From the NCBI GenBank assembly GCA_900546565.1, contig URDC01000002.1, positions 1-64,000 on the forward strand: 64,000 nt of DNA, given 5' to 3'. Of this stretch, positions 34,629-43,098 are shown in pieces (position 1 is the first letter of the stretch; each line of letters opens with the position of its first letter). The translations under genes were made by a program, and so were the position numbers. This stretch comes from an uncultured Opitutales bacterium. GTDB taxonomy: Bacteria; Verrucomicrobiota; Verrucomicrobiia; Opitutales; Intestinicryptomonadaceae. The notes beneath the pieces were generated by a model, which was not told where the DNA came from, did no database searches, and was given only the letters and a program-made list of their open reading frames with translations.

Positions 34629-36466
34629 ATTCCTTTGTGATTAAATGCGGCGGTGCGGAATTTTCCGCAGGCGAGCTGGCGGCGGTTTCGTGCAAATTGG
34701 AACGCAGAAATTTGGCGTGCGACGAGCTTGTGCTGAATGTCGAAAGCGGCTCGCCGGCGGCGGCGTGGGCGCACGGAGCTGTCGCGGAATTGTGGCAGGA
34801 CGGAGGTCGGCGTTTCCGCGGCAGGGTCGCGCGGGTGCGAAAATCGCGCACATACGGCGACGACCGCGTGGAGATTTCGATAAGAAACGCTTTCGAAGAT
34901 TTGTCGCAGATAATTTTCCAGAAGACGGCGAAGGCGTATTGCAACGGTGTGCTTGCCGACCGTTTCACCAGCCGCGTCGTCTTGGGAAGGGACTCGGCGA
35001 ACGCGAAAATGACCGTGGCGCAGCAGGCGCGGGAAATCGTCCTGTTTGCGGCGCAGCGCGGCGCGGACATCGACGCGGGCGAAATGGACGTCGACAACGA
35101 AATGCTTTTCGACGAATGCCGCGACGTTTCGTGTGCGGAGGCGTTGTGCAGGATTCTGAAATGGTCGCCGATGTGCTGCGCGTATTTCGACTACTCTGGA
35201 AGCGGCGCGCCGAAGCTCAACATTTCAAAGCGCGTGAGTCTTGCGGAAAAAGATGTCGACACGTCGGCGTCGAAAGTGAAGTCGTTTTCGGCGGCGCGGC
35301 GCGACGACCTGCGCGTAAACTGCGTCGTGATAAACTACGAGCGCGAAGACTATGTCGGAAACAACGCGTTTTTGCAGATTCAGGAAGACGTGTATCCCGC
35401 GCAAAAGCCCGCCGACGCGCGCGGAACGATTGTCATGAGCGTCGAACTTTCGGGCTCGAAAATCGCGATTCAGCGTAGCGAGATAAAGACTCAGACAATT
35501 CAGATGTCGTCGAAGCAATGGTGGAAGAACCATGTCGAGCTGCTTGCCGACCTCGACGATTTCGACATTGTGGAAACGTCGCGCGGCGGCAAACTTTCGA
35601 AGGAACTTGTCGAGGGAACGATTACCGACGATATGCCCTACAACGGCGAATACGACACGGTTAAAGGCGTGTTCGAATACTCGACGGAAGACGGCTCGAA
35701 AGTGTCTAAAACCATTTCGATAAAGATGGCGACTACGAACGCGTCGACCGGCATTTACACAAAACACGTTATGACGGAAACCGCCGAAACCGCGCCCGTG
35801 GGGCTTGCAAAGGCGGTTTACGACGCCTCGAACGCGCTGCTTTACGACGGACACATCACGATTTACGGCGCGAAGAGCGAGGAGTTTTTCGCGAAAAGTC
35901 TGACGGTTATTTCGGATGGCAAAGAAAAAGTCATAGGCGCGCCCGTCTGCTGGGCGGAGGAGGATTTTGTAGCGGACACACTGAAACTGAAATTCGGAAC
36001 ATCGAAGCATTTGTATCCAGACGACATCGCGGAGCTTTTCAGAATCAACCGCTCGCGCAAGGTTTCGACGATTTCGATTGACTCGAAGACGGGCGCGATA
36101 AGCGCGTCGACGGTGGTTTTTGGCGGAAAGGCGGCGGACAATTCCGTCGAGGAAAGCACGACAAACTACGCGCGTTTTGTGGTGCGCGACCCTGCGCTGC
36201 AAAGCAGCATCGATATGAATCCGTCGCAGCTGCCCGAGCTTACGTCTATGCAGATTCGCAGTTTTTACGTTTGCAAGAACGGATTTTTGGCGCGGGCGTA
36301 TTTCATCGCCTCCACCCCGTCTTATGTCGAAGACGACTACACAAGCGGAAGTTCGGACAACGAAGGTAGCGGCAATTCGGACGGCGGAGATTCTAACGGT
36401 TCTGGCGGAAACTCGGATAGCTATTCTGGAAGCGGGTCGGAAACCTCGGGAGGGGCTGGCGAATGA
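34625..36466 (+). CDS. Phage tail hub/baseplate-like protein with Gly-Ser-rich end
   Basis: The 613-residue product resembles hub proteins of the gp27/late-control-D kind in its first third: a beta-barrel-like start (FSAGELAAVSCKLERRNLACDELVLNV), RFRGRVARVRKSRTYGDDRVEISIRNA, and a middle with DVSCAEALCRILKWSPMC. Later sequence is beta-rich and without enzyme motifs. The last 45 residues are a repeated Gly/Ser/Asp/Asn linker. In tailed phages the hub joins tube and spike; here no tube or tape-measure gene precedes it. Its stop overlaps the next ATG. Confidence 0.5.
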   Translation: MNSFVIKCGGAEFSAGELAAVSCKLERRNLACDELVLNVESGSPAAAWAHGAVAELWQDGGRRFRGRVARVRKSRTYGDDRVEISIRNAFEDLSQIIFQKTAKAYCNGVLADRFTSRVVLGRDSANAKMTVAQQAREIVLFAAQRGADIDAGEMDVDNEMLFDECRDVSCAEALCRILKWSPMCCAYFDYSGSGAPKLNISKRVSLAEKDVDTSASKVKSFSAARRDDLRVNCVVINYEREDYVGNNAFLQIQEDVYPAQKPADARGTIVMSVELSGSKIAIQRSEIKTQTIQMSSKQWWKNHVELLADLDDFDIVETSRGGKLSKELVEGTITDDMPYNGEYDTVKGVFEYSTEDGSKVSKTISIKMATTNASTGIYTKHVMTETAETAPVGLAKAVYDASNALLYDGHITIYGAKSEEFFAKSLTVISDGKEKVIGAPVCWAEEDFVADTLKLKFGTSKHLYPDDIAELFRINRSRKVSTISIDSKTGAISASTVVFGGKAADNSVEESTTNYARFVVRDPALQSSIDMNPSQLPELTSMQIRSFYVCKNGFLARAYFIASTPSYVEDDYTSGSSDNEGSGNSDGGDSNGSGGNSDSYSGSGSETSGGAGE

Positions 36467-37047
36467 GTTCGGAATTTCTGTCGCTATTACCGCTAAGCGA
36501 AGAGGATTTGCTCGCGCGCGAACGCATTACCGACGCGTGCAACGTGTGCTGGTGCAATGCGCAGACTGCGGTTTCGGCATACTGGGGCATTCGGCGCGTG
36601 GGTATCGAAATTTCCGTGCAGGAAGCTCCCGATATGTCCTACATCGGGCTGGGCGAAGGCACTTACGAGCTATTCCAATATGAGGGAATTTCGCCCGAAT
36701 GCGTGTGCGCACTCTCCCCGCGCGACCGCGCAGTGCGCAACTCTATGCCGTTTTTACGCACCAGCTGCGACTTCGCGACTATCACCGTCGACGGCCCGTA
36801 TTTGCGCGAAGGTGCGGAAATTCCCGACGACTTTGCCAAGTGGGAGCTGGGATTCAAAATCGACTTCTATTTTGCGTGGCGCGGAATCACGTTGAGGACG
36901 GGGCTCGACACGCCGCCGACGAATCTGATTGGGGGCATTGAAGCGGGCATAATCGGCGGAACGAGCGTGAACGCGTATGCCTACGCCCTCCCATCGGACG
37001 ACTACATAAGCTACATACGCCCAGCTTTCGGCTATCTCTACGATTAG
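36463..37047 (+). CDS. Last gene of capsid operon, unknown
   Basis: I do not recognise this 194-residue protein. It has no signal peptide. The N-terminal part contains several Cys (ACNVCWCNAQTAVSAYWG), and the rest is beta- and aromatic-rich (YELFQYEGISPECVCALSPRD, WELGFKIDFYFAWRGITLRTG) with a Gly/Ile-rich turn (NLIGGIEAGIIGGTSV). It overlaps the hub gene by four bases and precedes the operon terminator. It could be a tail-tip or adhesin part, but this is only from position. Confidence 0.45.
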   Translation: MSSEFLSLLPLSEEDLLARERITDACNVCWCNAQTAVSAYWGIRRVGIEISVQEAPDMSYIGLGEGTYELFQYEGISPECVCALSPRDRAVRNSMPFLRTSCDFATITVDGPYLREGAEIPDDFAKWELGFKIDFYFAWRGITLRTGLDTPPTNLIGGIEAGIIGGTSVNAYAYALPSDDYISYIRPAFGYLYD

Positions 37048-37112
37048 CAAAATCGGCGGCTCTCGCCGACTTTCGAAACGCGAATTAAAGCGGCAATGCG
37101 GGAAAAAACAAA

Positions 37113-37143
37113 GCCCTTTCGATTTTTCGGAAGGGCGTTTTTT
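37113..37143. terminator. Bidirectional terminator closing the capsid operon
   Basis: GCCCTTTCGA (37113-37122) pairs, with one G-T pair, with TCGGAAGGGC (37127-37136); GTTTTTT follows on the plus strand. On the minus strand the arm is followed by a T-rich stretch, so it can also serve the convergent purH-LysM operon. Confidence 0.75.
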
Positions 37144-37185
37144 CGGATTTATAAAACGAATTTTGCGGGCTGCCTCGGAGATATA

Positions 37186-38061
37186 CTAACGCGGCAGACG
37201 CAATGTCTGCCCCTGTTGGAGCGACTCGGGCGACGCAAGCCTGTCGCGGTTCGCCTTGAAAATCGCCTTCCAACGCGCCGTCGTTCCGTAGACCTTGCGG
37301 CTTATGCTGCTGAGGGTGTCGCCGGGTTGGACGACGTATGTCTGCGGAATGTCGCGGGCAACCACGATGTTTTCGCGCTGTGCCGCGGCGGAACGGGGTT
37401 GCACGTTTGCGGCTGAGCGCGAAGGGGAATCGAGTTGGCGCGTGATGTTCGCCAAAGTGTTCTGTTTTTGCTGCTGCAAGGCGATGCGCTCTTCGCGGTA
37501 GCGTTTTGCCTCGCGGGCCTGCGCGGCTTCGAGGCGCGAAACGGTCTCGGTCGCCGCCACAAGTTTTTGTTTTAGCGCAAGGTTTTCCTGCTGGACTTTC
37601 TGCAAAATCTGTTCGAGCTCCAACCTGTCGATATTGTTTTCGAACGGGCTTTCGGGCAGCGACGCCGCGTAGCGTTTGCGGGCGGTGTCAATCATCTGCC
37701 TGATTTGCATGGACGCGGGCGAATTTGGGCACAATTCCAGAAATTTTCTGAAATGGTAGATTGCGAAAATCGGGTCGTTCATCTCGTTGAGGTAGATTCT
37801 GCCGACTTCCAAGTGCGACTCGGGGGCGTCGCGCCGCTTTTCGATGACTTTCGTGAACGCGCCGAGAGCCTCCTGTTTGTTGCCTCGGCGCAGCTCCTCC
37901 ATTCCGCGCTGGTATGACGGCTCGTTCGTTTCCTTGACGATTTTCTCCTCGCTGGCGAAGTCGCAACCGCCCGCGGAAAGCACATACGCCGCAACGACGG
38001 CAGCCGCCGCCATTGTGGCGACCGCCTTGCGTTTTTCAATGCCTCCCGAAAGGAAAAACAT
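37186..38061 (-). CDS. TPR/LysM lipoprotein
   Basis: The 291-residue product has a lipoprotein-type signal (AAYVLSAGGC, Cys at about residue 33), one or two TPR-like repeats (about 50-120: YQRGMEELRRGNKQEALGAF, ESHLEVGRIYLNEMNDPIFAIYHFRKFLEL), a coiled coil (about 140-185), a low-complexity Ser/Ala/Gln part, and a C-terminal LysM domain (YVVQPGDTLSSISRKVYG ... LQQGQTLRLP). This looks like a lipoprotein that contacts peptidoglycan, perhaps as a scaffold for envelope machines. It starts 27 bases after purH and is probably co-transcribed. Confidence 0.8.
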   Translation of the reverse strand: MFFLSGGIEKRKAVATMAAAAVVAAYVLSAGGCDFASEEKIVKETNEPSYQRGMEELRRGNKQEALGAFTKVIEKRRDAPESHLEVGRIYLNEMNDPIFAIYHFRKFLELCPNSPASMQIRQMIDTARKRYAASLPESPFENNIDRLELEQILQKVQQENLALKQKLVAATETVSRLEAAQAREAKRYREERIALQQQKQNTLANITRQLDSPSRSAANVQPRSAAAQRENIVVARDIPQTYVVQPGDTLSSISRKVYGTTARWKAIFKANRDRLASPESLQQGQTLRLPR

Positions 38062-38088
38062 AGCCGAACCGTCCCCTATCGCGCCGAA

Positions 38089-39624
38089 TTAGTGTCTGAA
38101 ATGGCGCACGGACGTAAATACCATCGCCATTCCGTTTTCGTCGGCCGCCTTGATTACCTCTTCGTCGCGAACCGAGCCGCCCGGCTGGATTGCGGCGGTT
38201 GCGCCCGCCTTTGCCGCAGCGATAAGCCCGTCGGCAAACGGGAAGAACGCATCGCTTGCCACGACGCTGCCTTCGAGCGAAAGACCCGCCGACTGCGCCT
38301 TCCAAACCGCTATTTGCGAGCTGTCAACGCGCGACATCTGCCCCGCGCCGACGCCCAAAGTCCTCTCGCAGCCCGCGTAGACAATGGCGTTGCTCTTGAC
38401 GTGCTTTACGACTTTCCAGCCGAAGAGCATCGCGTTCCACTCAGCCTCGGTGGGCTGGCGTTTTGTGACGACTTTCATATTCGCCTTCAATTCTTCGATA
38501 GAGTCGGAAGTCTGCGCCAAGACGCCGCCTACAACGCTCTTAACAGTGAGCTTGGGTTGGGCTTTGTATGTGGAAATCATCAGGCGCAAATTCTTTTTCT
38601 TGGAGAGGATTTCGATTGCCTCGTCCGAGAAGTCGGGAGCGATAATCACCTCCGAGAAAATCTGCGAAATTATCTGCGCCAAGTCGGCTTCGAGCTTTCT
38701 GTTGACGACGATTATGCCGCCGAACGGAGCCTGCGTGTCGGTTGCAAACGCCTGATTCCACGCCTCGACAAGGCTGTCGCAGCTTGCCACGCCGCAGGGA
38801 TTGGTGTGTTTGAGAATCGCCAATGTTGGCTTTTCGAATTCCGAAATGAGGTCGGCCGCGGCAGTGATATCGATAATATTATTATACGAAAGCTCCTTGC
38901 CGTGGAGCTGGCGGAAATATTTGTTGAAGTCGCCGTAAAGAGCCGCCTGCTGGTGCGGATTTTCGCCGTAGCGCATTTTCTGGACAAGCGGAAGCCCGAT
39001 ATTGAGCGTTTCGGGAAGCGCGCCGGCATTGTATTTGTCGTTGAGGTATGTGGCGATTGCCGCGTCGTATGCGCTGGTGCGCTGGTATACTTTGAGCGCG
39101 AGCTTGCGGCGCAAGTCCAAAAGCATATCGCCGCCCTTGCGGATTGCCTCCAAAACCGCGGGATAGTCGCGGTTGTCGCAAACTACGGTTACGTCGCGGT
39201 GGTTTTTCGCCGCCGAGCGCAGCATCGAGGGGCCGCCGATGTCGATGTTTTCGATTGCGTCTTCGAGCGTGCAATCGGGCTTCGCGACGGTGGCTTCAAA
39301 CGGATACAGATTGACGACAACGAGGTCTATCATCTTGATGTTGTTCGCCTGCGCCTGAGCCATATGGTCGGGATTCGAACGCAGGCAGAGCAACCCGCCG
39401 TGGATTTTCGGGTGGAGAGTTTTGACGCGCCCGTTCATCATTTCGGGGAAGCCCGTGTAATCACTGACTTCCGTGCAGGGAATTCCGTTCTGCGAAAGCA
39501 GCTTTGCCGTGCCTCCGGTAGAAAGAATTGTATAGTGGTGATGATGCACCAATTCCTTTGCAAATTCAACTACGCCAGTCTTGTCGCTGACAGATATTAA
39601 AGCTAAGCGTTCCATTCTTTTCAT
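38089..39624 (-). CDS. purH: Bifunctional AICAR formyltransferase/IMP cyclohydrolase
   Basis: PurH performs the last two steps of IMP synthesis. The N-terminal MGS-like cyclohydrolase domain has LALISVSDKTGVVEFAKEL, STGGTAKLL, and KTLHPKIHGGLL; the C-terminal transformylase has NPHQQAALYG, ILKHTNPCGVA, and QMSRVDSSQIA. The length of 511 residues is normal. The start at 39624 (MKRMERL) or the second Met at 39615 are equally possible. On the minus strand it is followed by the LysM lipoprotein gene. Confidence 0.97.
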   Translation of the reverse strand: MKRMERLALISVSDKTGVVEFAKELVHHHHYTILSTGGTAKLLSQNGIPCTEVSDYTGFPEMMNGRVKTLHPKIHGGLLCLRSNPDHMAQAQANNIKMIDLVVVNLYPFEATVAKPDCTLEDAIENIDIGGPSMLRSAAKNHRDVTVVCDNRDYPAVLEAIRKGGDMLLDLRRKLALKVYQRTSAYDAAIATYLNDKYNAGALPETLNIGLPLVQKMRYGENPHQQAALYGDFNKYFRQLHGKELSYNNIIDITAAADLISEFEKPTLAILKHTNPCGVASCDSLVEAWNQAFATDTQAPFGGIIVVNRKLEADLAQIISQIFSEVIIAPDFSDEAIEILSKKKNLRLMISTYKAQPKLTVKSVVGGVLAQTSDSIEELKANMKVVTKRQPTEAEWNAMLFGWKVVKHVKSNAIVYAGCERTLGVGAGQMSRVDSSQIAVWKAQSAGLSLEGSVVASDAFFPFADGLIAAAKAGATAAIQPGGSVRDEEVIKAADENGMAMVFTSVRHFRH

Positions 39625-39935
39625 TCAAACAACGCCCCCGATTTTGACAAGTTTTTTTTGAAAAATTTCGGGGATTTTCCGCACGATTTCGTCGACACAA
39701 GCGCGGACAAAAAACTGCCGAAACAATACCGATTTTTTGCGGACGAAATCCGATCCTCCGCGCCCTCTCTACGCTTGCCGCGGAACTTTGCGCAAAAATT
39801 GCGGGAACTCGCACCGTGCGCGGTCGGCATTTGGACGGACAAAAGGCGGACGCCTAACGGAGGCGCGGGAATATCGCGCAATGCAGCGTTAAAAAAAATC
39901 GCGGAAATGCCGAAGTCGCCGCGCCACGCGCCGCG
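39625..39935. other. Intergenic stretch without recognised gene
   Basis: About 310 bases between the purH start and the stop of the large membrane-protein gene. Frames on both strands are open but encode Arg/Ser-rich sequence with no family-like features, so I call no gene. It should contain the purH promoter; no strong -35/-10 pair or purine operator was evident. Confidence 0.4.
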
Positions 39936-41948
39936 CTATTTTTCGGGCACAATCGCGCCCGAACGGCGCAATGCGGCAATGCGTTCGCAAAACGCCTTGA
40001 AGTAAATTTCGCCGTCCGATTTTTTTAGCGAAATGCATTCGGCGGCGGACAAGTCTTCCGCCGTCGGAAGAGCCGCGCAGACAAGTCCGCCGATTCGCGC
40101 GTCGGACGATTCCGCCGACGCGGCGGAAGCCGCGCCGAATACGCTTGCATCATTAAACAACATTCCAACATAGAATTTATCCGAGAGTATTACGGAATCT
40201 CCGACGGCGGCCGAATTTTTTGGGCAAAGCAAGCGTCCGTTTGCCGAAAACACGTCGATATTTTTATTTTGCGTTCCGAGCTCTTGCGAAAAACGCGACG
40301 CCGTTTTAAGTTCCTCGGAAGTAGCCGATTGAAGCGGCGCGAGAGCCGCATGCCCCGATGGAATTTTTCCGCGCGGGATTTTCACAAGACACAACCCCGC
40401 CCTGCCCCGAGGCAAAATGATTTCGTCGACATCGAACGAAGCGGGGTTTGCGCCGCGCTTCGACGCCGAAACGGAAAGCGCGTAGACTCCGCCCTTGGGA
40501 ATTTCACCCCACTCCAAACCGAGCGCGGCGGCGGAGGCAACAAGATACGCGTCGCCGCATAGTTCGACGGCGCAGGCGAGCGTTCGGCGAGCAAAGGTAT
40601 CGTTCAAAAAGCGGTCTTCCTTAATCGCAACGTCGATTGTCCAGACGTATGAGGCTTCCGCCGTTGCGGTAAATTGCGCGGCGTCGCGTCCGTTGGCGAA
40701 ATAAACTCGCCAAGCGGCAAACGCCGCAAACACCGCGACCGCGAAAAGCAAAAACACCTGAACTACGCGGAAAAATTTTTTGCCGCGGGTTTCGTTTGGC
40801 GAAAATTCGCGCACAACCCCGCGCACAACCGAAATCGGGAACACCGCCGCCGCAAACAGGACGGAAGCCGCAGCGAGAAGCCCGAACCGCGCCGCCGCAC
40901 CGTATCTGCAAAAAAGCTCCGCGAGCGAAGCTCCCGCAAGAATTCGCAGCTTCTCGGCGTTCTTTAAAATGCGCGAGGATTTTGCCGACGCGTCCAATAC
41001 GCGCCGAACGCCCGCAAGCCCCTTGCGCATTGCAAAATCGAGCCGCCGCAAGTCTCCGCCGGACTCGACAAAACCGACCGCCGCGCGAGCCTGCGGGGAG
41101 TCCAAAATCAGTGTTCGTTCGAATATCCGCGCGTTCTTCGGCGACTTCAAATGCGCGTTGATTTTGCGCAGCATTTTCATGTCGTCCGCAGACTTCAACA
41201 CGGCGCAAAATTCCGACCAGGTTTTCGTGTTTTTCGCCAAATCCCATACGGGCAATATTTCGGAAGCCAGATTCCGCGCGGTTTTTGACGCCCCAGCCGA
41301 ATCGCCGAGTTTTGCGCAAGCCGAAATTTTGCGCGAAGCCGCCGAAAATTCCGCAGCGAGTTTTCCGCCGAGTGTCGGTGCAATCGCGCCGGACTTTTTC
41401 GCGATTTTAAGAAGCGACACCGACGCGTCGAGCGGCGCGCCCACGGGCATTGCAAAAGACGCCGCCGATGTCGCCACACCGAACGCCGCCATTGCCAGCA
41501 CGAAGCCGTCGCGCTCCGCCCCCGCAAAGGATTCCCGCGCCAAGTCGCGCAAATCGCCGTAGACGAAAAAGTCGGCGACCGCCGCGCCCGCAAGAGCGTC
41601 CCAGCCGTCGACATCGCCGAGCAAAAAACCCTTGCCCGCCGCCTTTGCGCGCCCCAAAAGCGAATTGCGCGCCCTCGTTTGTTCAAGATATTCGCCGTAT
41701 AGACGCGAGCACGCGGGCGAATCGGGCAATCGGTTTTCGATTACGAATTCGAGAGCCGCCATTGCCGAAGCGGAATCGCCCGCAGCCCATTTTGTTTCGG
41801 CGAACGTCCGCCAGTCGTAGTCGGGCAAGTCGGCAAACTCGGCGGAAAAATCGCGCGGCGAATCGGGCGCGGATACCGCAAAAAACGCCGCAGCAAGCGC
41901 AACCGCCGCCGCTATAAGTCTTGCGAATAAAATGGGCAATTTTAACAT
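39936..41948 (-). CDS. Large membrane-anchored protein of unknown function
   Basis: I do not recognise this 670-residue protein. It begins with a signal anchor (LPILFARLIAAAVALAAAFFA). Residues ~40-340 look helical with TPR-like character (TKWAAGDSASAMAALEFVIEN, ACSRLYGEYLEQT), and two further membrane segments lie near 360-380 and 398-420. The remaining ~250 residues are beta-rich with Cys pairs (TLACAVELCGDAYLVA) and contain ARIGGLVCAALPTAEDL near the end. So it probably has periplasmic or outer domains joined by membrane helices. It stands alone on its strand between purH and the UlaG-like gene. The high Ala content is like that of neighbours. Confidence 0.6.
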   Translation of the reverse strand: MLKLPILFARLIAAAVALAAAFFAVSAPDSPRDFSAEFADLPDYDWRTFAETKWAAGDSASAMAALEFVIENRLPDSPACSRLYGEYLEQTRARNSLLGRAKAAGKGFLLGDVDGWDALAGAAVADFFVYGDLRDLARESFAGAERDGFVLAMAAFGVATSAASFAMPVGAPLDASVSLLKIAKKSGAIAPTLGGKLAAEFSAASRKISACAKLGDSAGASKTARNLASEILPVWDLAKNTKTWSEFCAVLKSADDMKMLRKINAHLKSPKNARIFERTLILDSPQARAAVGFVESGGDLRRLDFAMRKGLAGVRRVLDASAKSSRILKNAEKLRILAGASLAELFCRYGAAARFGLLAAASVLFAAAVFPISVVRGVVREFSPNETRGKKFFRVVQVFLLFAVAVFAAFAAWRVYFANGRDAAQFTATAEASYVWTIDVAIKEDRFLNDTFARRTLACAVELCGDAYLVASAAALGLEWGEIPKGGVYALSVSASKRGANPASFDVDEIILPRGRAGLCLVKIPRGKIPSGHAALAPLQSATSEELKTASRFSQELGTQNKNIDVFSANGRLLCPKNSAAVGDSVILSDKFYVGMLFNDASVFGAASAASAESSDARIGGLVCAALPTAEDLSAAECISLKKSDGEIYFKAFCERIAALRRSGAIVPEK

Positions 41949-42164
41949 TTGTCGAAATCGGAACTGAGCCGAAAAAGCACGGGCGCAGGCTGATTAAAGG
42001 CAAGCCGTCCGCCGCGCATTTGCAAACAAAAAACGGTTCGCCGTCCGCAAAATTGGACAGCAAACCGCGACGAAAGTTCGCGCACAAAACCGCGCAAGAG
42101 GCGTAAAGCGCAATGCCGCAAGAAATCGCGGAAAGAAACGCTTAAAGCCGCCGTCCGAAAAGCC

Positions 42165-42884
42165 TCAGAGCGCGATTGGATCGGAGGTCGAGGCAATTAC
42201 GCACTTGACGCCCGCCTTTTCGACTTCCGCCGCAAACGGCTTCGGGTCTTCGGTGTTGCCCGCAAACAATCCGTAATGCATCGGAACGGCGATTTTCGGC
42301 TTTATTTTCGAAACCACCTTCACGGCGTCGCGCCAATTCATATTGCCGAGTTTGCCGTTGATGCAGATTATCACGGCGTCGATTGGCGCACCCGCGGCGG
42401 TCGAAATTATGTCGTCGGCAAGCGAGTCGCGGAACTCGGTGTCTCCGCTAAAATAGACGAGTTTGCCGTCGAAGTCGAAAAGCATTCCAATCGCGAGCGG
42501 GTCGGAGTGGTAGGCGGTTGTCGGTCGGAGTTTGAACGCGCCGAAATCGAACGCGTTGCCCTTCGAAAGTGTCTGGAAGCGCAGAGTGTCGAAGCCCATC
42601 GCCCTGAAATGCTCGTAGGTGCTAAGCGGCCCCGCAAAGCGGCAGTCTTTGTAGAGTTTGTAGAGCGTCGGCACGGTTTCGGGGTCGAAGTGGTCGCGGT
42701 GGTCGTGCGAAAACAACACAAAGTCGGGCTTCAACCGCTCGAACGGCACGGGCACCTTCACCATTCGCGGAAAGCGCGGCGCGCAGGAATCCGACATATA
42801 GGGGTCGACGACAATCCGCGCCCCGTCGACATCGAAGATAAAGCCCGCCTGACAAATCCAGCGTGTAGAATTCAATTTTCCCAT
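42165..42884 (-). CDS. UlaG-like metallo-beta-lactamase-fold hydrolase
   Basis: The 239-residue product is a compact MBL-fold enzyme of the UlaG/UPF0173 type. The HxHxDH metal motif reads SHDHRDHFD, with later ligands in TAYHSDPLAIGM and the terminal VPMHYGLFAGN; the early strand FIFDVDGARIVVDPYMSD is typical. Substrates in this family include ascorbate-6-phosphate lactone, phosphodiesters and nucleotides, so none can be assigned. The ATG at 42884 is supported by AAAGGG about six bases upstream. It diverges from the MFS gene at 43099. Confidence 0.85.
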   Translation of the reverse strand: MGKLNSTRWICQAGFIFDVDGARIVVDPYMSDSCAPRFPRMVKVPVPFERLKPDFVLFSHDHRDHFDPETVPTLYKLYKDCRFAGPLSTYEHFRAMGFDTLRFQTLSKGNAFDFGAFKLRPTTAYHSDPLAIGMLFDFDGKLVYFSGDTEFRDSLADDIISTAAGAPIDAVIICINGKLGNMNWRDAVKVVSKIKPKIAVPMHYGLFAGNTEDPKPFAAEVEKAGVKCVIASTSDPIAL

Positions 42885-43098
42885 AAATACCCTTTCTAAA
42901 TGTGTGGACGAATCCGCTCCGAAACCCGTTCGGCGTCGGTCGGACACACGGAAAATATCCCCCTTTACGCGCCGAAAATCAAGCTTTTTCCGCGAAAACC
43001 GCGCCGATTCGCCCCCGATGCGCCACAATTTCGCCCGAAAAAATTTGTTGAAATTTTATTTGAACCGATAGAACATCCTATCATAGGTCTGAATTTTT

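Noticed and set aside
38092..39600. 502-codon plus-strand frame opposite purH
   Set aside because: Pure antisense of a certain gene.
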